The position numbers were made by a program, and so were the translations under genes. 37,380 nt of DNA from Planctomyces sp. SH-PL62 (GTDB taxonomy: Bacteria; Planctomycetota; Planctomycetia; Planctomycetales; Planctomycetaceae). The stretch covers positions 1-37,380 of the forward strand of contig CAMDEA010000076.1 of assembly GCA_945893045.1 (NCBI GenBank), in the 5' to 3' direction. The first letter of the stretch is position 1. Each line of letters starts with the position of its first letter. The notes under the pieces were generated by a model that did no database searches, had not been told where the DNA came from, and saw nothing but the letters and a program-made list of their open reading frames with translations. Of this stretch, positions 32,469-37,380 are shown in pieces.

Positions 32469-34931
32469 TTATCGGTTGACGATGAATTCTCTGGAGTTCA
32501 GCAACGCCCACAATAAGTCGCGGAGTCCGTCGATTGGTTTTTCGGCCGAATCCATTTGAGTTTTGGCAATCGTGAATTGTTCGGCGGTCGGCAATCGGCC
32601 AAGCGTTCGCAGATAGGCTTCGCGGATCAGAGCGTCACGATCGAGGTTTTTCTCGCGGTAGAGTTCATTGAGCCAGCCGTGTTTGTTGGCGAGACGTTTC
32701 AAGACTTCTTCGTCGTTGCGGAGATAAACCGTCTGCAACAGGCTCGGTTCGTTGGAGCGTTCGCAGTCGCAGTTGATTTGGCGCGGGGGCTTGCCGAAGA
32801 GGGTCGCGGCGTAGTTGTTGGCTTTCGCTCCGACGTGGCCGTTGACGATGCCGATGGCTCGCGTGTGGATCGGGTCTTCGTCGAAGCGCTGGCGTTCCTC
32901 GGCGGAGGCGGTCGCGAGTTCGACGGCGTCGGCGGCGACCTCGGCCGGGAGGCGGCGGATCACGGCGCGGCTGTAGTTGCGTTCGTCGAGTTGATTGGTG
33001 TCGTTCGCTCGCCAACTGAGTTGATACGTGCGACTGCTGGCGATCTCACGGTGCAGCCATTTCATGTCGTAGCTGCTGTTGATGAACGCGGACGTGAGGT
33101 AGTCGAGCAGCGCGGGATTGCTCGGCGGGTTGGCGAGGTTCTGATCGTCAGGCGGGTCGATCAGGCCGACGTTGAAGTACACGGACCAGACGCGATTGAC
33201 GAACGCTCGCGCGAAATAGGGGTTGTCTTCCTGTCGAACCCAGTCCATCAGCGGCTGTCGCGGATCGGGGTACTCGCCCGCGATGACCTCATCGCCGCCG
33301 AGCAACTTCGGAGTGATGACTCGGCCGAGCTTCGGATTGGATTTCGCCGACTTGGCTCGCGCGGCGACTTTCTTCTGCACCGGGACGGCGACCTCCTTGA
33401 ACGGGACGACTTTGCCCTCTTGCAGCAGCGACTGAAACTTTCGCTTGTAGGTGCCGGAGTCCGGATCGCCGACCAACTCGTTGGCCGCGCTCATCTTCTT
33501 CGACGTCTCGCGATCGCGCGTGCTGTCGCCGAAACGGATGCCGTTGAAGAACGCGGTGAACTGGTCGAAGTCTTGCTTCGTCCATTGGTCGTACGGGTGC
33601 TTGTGGCACTGAGCACACTGCAAACTGACTCCGAGAAAAGCGTGCGCGAAGCTGAGTGCTTTGTCTTCCGGCTTGCCGACCGTGCGTCGCGACCAGAAGT
33701 ACGGCAGGTTGTCCCGCTCTGCGAAATTGACGGGATTGTCCTGGCGGAAGTAGGCGGACATCTCGGCCGAGTAATCCTCGAAGTTTTGGTCTGGCCGGCG
33801 GCTGACGGCGAGCACGATCCCCTCGACGAGCTTGTCGTACGGCACGTTGTCTTTCACGCGGCGGTGAATCCATTCGTACCACTGCGTGGACTTCTCGCGG
33901 TTGAGTGCCTGCTCACCGCCGAGCGGCCCGGTGGCCTCATTGTTGCCCGTGAGATCGCACAGCCGAGTCGTCCAGAACGCGGCATAGGCGGGACGCTCAA
34001 GCAGTTCGTCGATCTTCTTGCGCCGCTTCTCTGAGGATCTGTCGGCGACGAACTCGATGACTTCGCGAGGCGTCGGCAGCGTGCCGGTCATGTCGAGGCT
34101 GACTCGTCTCAAGAATTCTTCATCGATGCACAGCTCGGACGGCACGACGCCGAGCTTGCGCAGTTTCGCGACGACGAGTTCGTCGATCCTTGTGGGCGTC
34201 GGGACGCTCGGATACTTCGGCCCGATGCGATCGGAGACCGGCAGCAACACCTGCACCGGTGCGACTCCGTTGTCGTAGAACGCGACGACATCGGTGTCTC
34301 CCTTTCCGGTCACCGTCACGATGCCGGACTCATTGATCGACGCCGTCGCTTCGTCATTGCTGCGGAAACGGCACAACGGCGTGACATCTTCACGCACGCC
34401 GTCGGACCAGTGAGCAATCACCTTCAGCGGTTTTGATTCGCCCAGTTTTTGGAAGACGATCTCTTTCGGTTCGACTTCGAGCGTCACGAATTCGGCATCG
34501 TCCTCTTTGACGGGCGCGGCTCCCGCTTCGATCCAACGTTGAATGATGCGGTGCTGCCAGGTTCCGGCGGTGATTCGTTTGCCTCCCTTGTGAGGCAGTT
34601 GTTGCGTCGGCTTGAGCAGCATCAAACTCTCTTCTGGCTGTTCGCGATCGACGCGCGGCTTGTCGCCGCTGGTCAGTGCTGTGTGGTCCGCCTCGAAGTC
34701 GTAGCCGAAGAGTGAGAGCCGGAACCCGCCTTGTCCCTGAAACGAACCATGACACGCTCGGCCGTTACAGCCCAGCCGGCCGAGTAACGGAAGGACGTGT
34801 CGCTGGAAGCTGGGCGTCTCTTGAGGCTGAGCGGCGGCGAATCGGCGATCGACCGGCGGCAGAATCTCGGCCGCGGTGACGGATTCTGACAGCGTCAGCA
34901 CACAGAACACGCTCGTCAGAATTCGCCGCAT
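32469..34931 (-). CDS. DUF1549/DUF1553 cytochrome-like protein with Ig-like domain
   Basis: A secreted protein of 820 residues. The signal peptide covers about residues 1-21. A planctomycete cytochrome-like segment follows with C55, C60 and H61 (LGCNGRACHG), which has four residues between the cysteines instead of two. A bacterial Ig-like (BIG2) domain lies at about 145-230 (VIAHWSDGVREDVTPLCRFR). The DUF1549 domain includes ELVVAKL-like sequence and a true CxxCH in CAQCHKHPYDQW. The C-terminal DUF1553 domain begins after DPRQPLMDWVRQEDNPYFAR. Haem binding is likely but not proved. GAGGTGA precedes the ATG. It is the first gene of the minus-strand polysaccharide-related run. Confidence 0.92.
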   Translation of the reverse strand: MRRILTSVFCVLTLSESVTAAEILPPVDRRFAAAQPQETPSFQRHVLPLLGRLGCNGRACHGSFQGQGGFRLSLFGYDFEADHTALTSGDKPRVDREQPEESLMLLKPTQQLPHKGGKRITAGTWQHRIIQRWIEAGAAPVKEDDAEFVTLEVEPKEIVFQKLGESKPLKVIAHWSDGVREDVTPLCRFRSNDEATASINESGIVTVTGKGDTDVVAFYDNGVAPVQVLLPVSDRIGPKYPSVPTPTRIDELVVAKLRKLGVVPSELCIDEEFLRRVSLDMTGTLPTPREVIEFVADRSSEKRRKKIDELLERPAYAAFWTTRLCDLTGNNEATGPLGGEQALNREKSTQWYEWIHRRVKDNVPYDKLVEGIVLAVSRRPDQNFEDYSAEMSAYFRQDNPVNFAERDNLPYFWSRRTVGKPEDKALSFAHAFLGVSLQCAQCHKHPYDQWTKQDFDQFTAFFNGIRFGDSTRDRETSKKMSAANELVGDPDSGTYKRKFQSLLQEGKVVPFKEVAVPVQKKVAARAKSAKSNPKLGRVITPKLLGGDEVIAGEYPDPRQPLMDWVRQEDNPYFARAFVNRVWSVYFNVGLIDPPDDQNLANPPSNPALLDYLTSAFINSSYDMKWLHREIASSRTYQLSWRANDTNQLDERNYSRAVIRRLPAEVAADAVELATASAEERQRFDEDPIHTRAIGIVNGHVGAKANNYAATLFGKPPRQINCDCERSNEPSLLQTVYLRNDEEVLKRLANKHGWLNELYREKNLDRDALIREAYLRTLGRLPTAEQFTIAKTQMDSAEKPIDGLRDLLWALLNSREFIVNR

Positions 34932-35007
34932 GAGTCACCTCGTGGATGAGTTCGCTGTCGCCAGTCGATGCGCTGATTCGGCGGATTATTTCCGGCCGAA
35001 TGCCGTG

Positions 35008-35068
35008 AGCCGAAAGCCGTTATCCCACTTTCTCGTCGATTCAAAAGGTGTGATAACGGCTTTCGGCT
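35008..35068. terminator. 17-bp hairpin downstream of the TerC gene
   Basis: Arms 35008-35024 and 35052-35068 are exact reverse complements around a 27-nt loop. The element begins 27 nt past the TerC stop. The core cggctttcgg occurs again at about 35078-35087. It lies between the TerC gene and the DUF1549/DUF1553 start on the same strand, so it would separate the two transcripts. Confidence 0.6.
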
Positions 35069-35095
35069 GCCGGCCATCGGCTTTCGGCCGGGCAG

Positions 35096-35878
35096 TCAGT
35101 CGTCGACGCGGGCGGCCTGCGTGCGATGCTTTTCTTTGATGGTCGAGCGGATGTTGAGGAACTCGACGAACAGCGAAAAGGTCATCGCGAAATAGATGTA
35201 GCCCTTGTTGAAGTGCGTGCCGATGCCCTCAGCCACCAGCATCACGCCGATCAGCAGCAGAAAGCTGAGCGCCAGCATCTTCAACGTCGGGTGATGTTCG
35301 ATGAACGAGCTGATGCGAGCTGCGAAGACCAGCATCACCACGACCGCCAGCATCACGGCGATGATCATGACCGTCAAATGATTCGCCATGCCAATCGCCG
35401 TGATCACCGAATCGAGCGAGAAGACGATGTCCATCACGGCGATTTCGGCGATGACCCGCCGCATCGTCGGTGCCGGACCGCTGGCCGAACCGCGCTCGCG
35501 GCCCTCCATTTTGGAATGGATTTCATGCACGCTCTTGTAGATCAGGAATAGCCCGCCGATCAGCAAGATGATGTCCCGGACGGAGACGCCATTGATCTCC
35601 GCGAAGGGATGTGCGTCCGCCGGAAACAGATCGCGCGGGAGACCCAGCGATGTCCACTCCCACAGCGGCGCGGTCATGTCCTTCAGCCAGGTGAGCGTCA
35701 GCAGCAGCAGGATTCGCGAGACCATCGCGATGCCCAGTCCCAACCGCCGAGCCAACGGTTGCTGCTCGTGAGGCAACTGGTCGGTCAGGATCGCGATGAA
35801 GACGATGTTGTCGATCCCCAGGACGATCTCCATCACCGTCAGCGTGACGAGCGCAATCAGGGCTTCGAGGAGTTCCAT
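35096..35878 (-). CDS. TerC-family integral membrane protein
   Basis: A 260-residue membrane protein with about seven hydrophobic segments. TerC-family marks are GIDNIVFIAI (residues 21-30), with the conserved Asp-Asn, and IVFSLDSVITAIGM in the second half, with the matching Asp. These acidic residues lie within membrane helices and are thought to bind a metal ion. Members act in tellurite resistance or manganese export and metal loading of exported proteins; the role here cannot be narrowed. A cytosolic loop (SKMEGRERGSASGPAPTMRR) joins the halves. The ribosome binding site is weak. Confidence 0.92.
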   Translation of the reverse strand: MELLEALIALVTLTVMEIVLGIDNIVFIAILTDQLPHEQQPLARRLGLGIAMVSRILLLLTLTWLKDMTAPLWEWTSLGLPRDLFPADAHPFAEINGVSVRDIILLIGGLFLIYKSVHEIHSKMEGRERGSASGPAPTMRRVIAEIAVMDIVFSLDSVITAIGMANHLTVMIIAVMLAVVVMLVFAARISSFIEHHPTLKMLALSFLLLIGVMLVAEGIGTHFNKGYIYFAMTFSLFVEFLNIRSTIKEKHRTQAARVDD

Positions 35879-36032
35879 GTCTCGACTTTCGAATGAGCGG
35901 ACAACAGGTCACGCGGGTTGTAGAGCCTGTGCGGAGGATCGGCTCGCAATTTCGATCCGTCCGCGCGCCGGTTCTTGACCTATGCTTTTGCCGGAAACGA
36001 GTCCGCACAACCTCCTCGCCGCGCCGTCAATC

Positions 36033-36191
36033 ATGGGCAACTTTTGGCAAACGTGTTGCGAATACCTCCGGTACTACCAGGAGGGCACGATCAGCTTTTG
36101 GCGATCGATGCGCCCGGCTTCGTACTCGGCGATCCTGGCCGGCGTGTGGCTGATCGGTTTTCTGCTGCTCAAGAGCGGTGCGAAACGGTAG
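36033..36191 (+). CDS. Tiny single-pass membrane protein
   Basis: A 52-residue protein. The first half is amphipathic and aromatic (NFWQTCCEYLRYYQEGTISF), and the second half has one membrane helix (YSAILAGVWLIGFLLL) ending in a basic KSGAKR. This layout suggests an inner-membrane anchor with a short cytosolic end. No family is recognised. ATG at 36033 is preferred; an in-frame ATG at 35982 adds 17 residues of untypical sequence. There is no strong ribosome binding site before either codon, so confidence is modest. The TAG falls within the first arm of a double-hairpin repeat. Confidence 0.55.
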   Translation: MGNFWQTCCEYLRYYQEGTISFWRSMRPASYSAILAGVWLIGFLLLKSGAKR

Positions 36192-36269
36192 GTCAGCCTT
36201 TCCAGGCTGACCCGATTCGCGAACGACGTCATCTTGCCAATTTGGGTCAGGCTAGAAAGCCTGACCTAC
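36188..36269. repeat. Double-hairpin inverted repeat between convergent genes
   Basis: Two 26-nt units (36188-36213 and 36244-36269) are reverse complements at 23 of 26 positions. Each is also a hairpin of its own: ggtcagcc/ggctgacc and ggtcaggc/gcctgacc, both with 6-nt loops. One stem pair is C-G in one unit and G-C in the other, so pairing is kept while sequence differs. The TAG of the tiny membrane protein is in the left unit, and the isomerase stop lies 3 nt past the right one. A two-way terminator is the simplest role. Confidence 0.82.
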
Positions 36270-36272
36270 GAT

Positions 36273-37133
36273 TCATCCGATTTTCTTGACCGCGTCGCGA
36301 ACCGCCTTGAGGCAGAGTTCGATGTCGGCGATCGGATCCTTGGGACTCTCTTCGTACTCCAGCGACAGCGAGTATTTGTAGTCGAGCTTCTTGAGTGCCT
36401 TGAGCGTCTCCACCAGCCGCAGGTTGCCTTCACCCAGGATCGTCGGGCGTTTGTCTTGGCCGGCAGGGCCTTTGAAATCTTTCAGATGCACGCCGAAGAC
36501 GCGCTTGCCGAGCTTCTCGATGACCTCGACCGGGTCTTCGTCGCTGCGGACGTAGTGGCCGGTATCGACGCAAGCTCCGATTTTCGGATGCCGATCTTTC
36601 ACCCACGTTTGGACGTCGGTGACTTTGTCGTAGCTCGCCTTCGGGCCGTGATTGTGGATCGCGATCGCGATGTCGTACTCGGCGACCAGCTTGTCGAGCA
36701 GGTCGAACGTCGCCTTGTTCTTTTGCGGATCGGCGCTGATCGACATCACGCCCATCGCCTTCGCGAAGTCGAACGCTTTGCGAGCAGCCCCTTCATTGTC
36801 GTTGAAGCCTTCGACGCCGAAGGCCAGCAGCGTGAGTCCGTTCTCCTTGAGCATCGCTTTCGCCGCCCCGATCTTTTCGGGAGCGGTGTCCATCGGAATG
36901 TGATTGCGGAAGGATTCCCAATACTTCAGCCCCAGTTTTTGCGAATGCTGCATGGCGGTTTTCCCATCGAACCCTCGCAGCGAGTAGCTCTGAATGCACA
37001 TCTTGAATCCGCCGTATGGATCGGGATCAGCGGCGAATCCGAACACAGGAGACAGCACGGCGACACCTGCGGCGGCGGCCGTCCATTGCAGGAATTCACG
37101 TCGAGAACCAAGCGAGCGGACAACAGAACCCAT
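36273..37133 (-). CDS. Tat-exported sugar phosphate isomerase/epimerase-like protein
   Basis: A 286-residue TIM-barrel protein of the AP-endonuclease-2/xylose-isomerase-like family. The N-terminus is a twin-arginine signal (SRREFLQWTAAAAGVAVLSP). Family marks include MCIQSYSLRGFDG at strand 1, IHNHGPKASYDKVTDVQTWV with the first His ligands, KIGACVDTGHYVRSDEDP with the Asp/His pair, and GVHLKDFKG near the end. SLSLEYEES supplies a final Glu. These would bind a divalent metal. The sugar substrate is unknown; export suggests it acts on material outside the cytoplasm. AGGAG lies 8 nt before the ATG. Confidence 0.9.
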   Translation of the reverse strand: MGSVVRSLGSRREFLQWTAAAAGVAVLSPVFGFAADPDPYGGFKMCIQSYSLRGFDGKTAMQHSQKLGLKYWESFRNHIPMDTAPEKIGAAKAMLKENGLTLLAFGVEGFNDNEGAARKAFDFAKAMGVMSISADPQKNKATFDLLDKLVAEYDIAIAIHNHGPKASYDKVTDVQTWVKDRHPKIGACVDTGHYVRSDEDPVEVIEKLGKRVFGVHLKDFKGPAGQDKRPTILGEGNLRLVETLKALKKLDYKYSLSLEYEESPKDPIADIELCLKAVRDAVKKIG

Positions 37134-37260
37134 GATGAAAGCTCCTGAGTTTGGGGATGAGGTCGATCAAGCGGGCGGGAGGATATCAACTTGTAAGGCT
37201 TGAGAAAAACTGGCGACGAACGGTGACTTCGATCGGGTGTGCCCAGAGATATTGGCGGTG

Positions 37261-37380
37261 TTAAGTTTTTGTGGTGTCGCAAGTTGACCAATAGGGTTGC
37301 CATTGATTGCTGTCGCGGAGGTTGGTCAGGGCGGAGACGGATTCGGCGTTGCGGAGATTCCAACGAGCACCAGAGCGTTT
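37261..37380 (-). CDS. Partial transposase, C-terminal 39 residues (ISKra4-like)
   Basis: The minus-strand frame runs in from the right edge and ends at TAA (37261-37263). It begins KRSGARWNLRNAESVSALTN and continues LRDSNQWQPYW. This matches in pattern the end of ISKra4-type transposases (xGxRWxxxxAExxLxLRxxxxSxxWxxYW). Only 39 residues are visible, so the family call is tentative. The bases at 37134-37260 between its stop and the isomerase start would hold the end of the insertion sequence; I could not define the terminal repeat. Confidence 0.6.
   Translation of the reverse strand, partial: KRSGARWNLRNAESVSALTNLRDSNQWQPYWSTCDTTKT

Noticed and set aside
32556..34034. Plus-strand open frame of 492 codons
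   Set aside because: It is antisense to the DUF1549/DUF1553 gene and shows no motif of its own. Similar shadows at 9627-10826, 22962-24059, 25825-27102 and 27969-29324 were dropped for the same reason.
36926..37363. Minus-strand frame of 145 codons at the right edge
   Set aside because: It is out of frame with both the Tat-targeted isomerase and the partial transposase and has no domain.

Overview
The window looks like chromosomal DNA of a Planctomycetota bacterium. The evidence is the combination of protein families: two DUF1559 prepilin-like proteins with the H-x9-DG ending, a paired DUF1549/DUF1553 cytochrome-like protein and DUF1501 protein, a Cys-type sulfatase, an FG-GAP/ASPIC-UnbV (CRTAC1-like) protein, a cytosolic Ser/Thr kinase, Tat-targeted sugar isomerase-like proteins and a DUF433/DUF5615 pair. 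DNA is GC-rich throughout. No rRNA, tRNA or CRISPR array was seen. I cannot name the genus.

Layout. 1-3160 (minus): RNA cyclic phosphodiesterase (thpR) after the transcription accessory protein gene tex. 3541-5219 (plus): a small unknown gene, a 19-bp hairpin and a type II glycerate kinase. The kinase gene carries an 81-nt palindromic element inside its reading frame. 5282-9449 (minus): a lipoprotein, a small basic protein that appears to start with ATC, a cold shock protein with a clear terminator, an EamA permease whose start codon abuts a heptanucleotide repeat array, and a Ser/Thr kinase. 9681-12124 (plus): rimO, an unknown basic-tailed protein and pgsA, tightly coupled. 12146-14927 (minus): two tandem DUF1559 paralogues and a secreted protein made of two copies of one module. 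15088-17785 (plus): a secreted M28 peptidase with PA and PDZ domains, then a DUF433/DUF5615 toxin-antitoxin-like pair.

17826-34931 is a long minus-strand run. Read in the direction of transcription it holds DUF1549/DUF1553, DUF1501, sulfatase, beta-helix protein and a glycoside-hydrolase-like protein. A helicase-less Type ISP-like restriction-modification enzyme follows, overlapping a small acidic protein, and then a secreted propeller-like protein and a CRTAC1-like protein. The first five are nearly all exported and would suit breakdown of a sulfated, probably uronic-acid-containing polysaccharide; that substrate is inference. 35096-37133 holds a TerC-family membrane protein, a tiny membrane protein and a Tat-exported sugar isomerase-like protein. 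The right edge holds the last 39 codons of a probable transposase.

The feature I find most distinctive is the density and variety of palindromic repeats. More than a dozen hairpin-forming elements, mostly of unlike sequence, lie between genes. They often touch or overlap stop codons, and one is translated within glycerate kinase. I saw no single clearly new multi-gene system. The best candidates for one are the restriction enzyme with its overlapping small acidic partner, and the translated palindrome.
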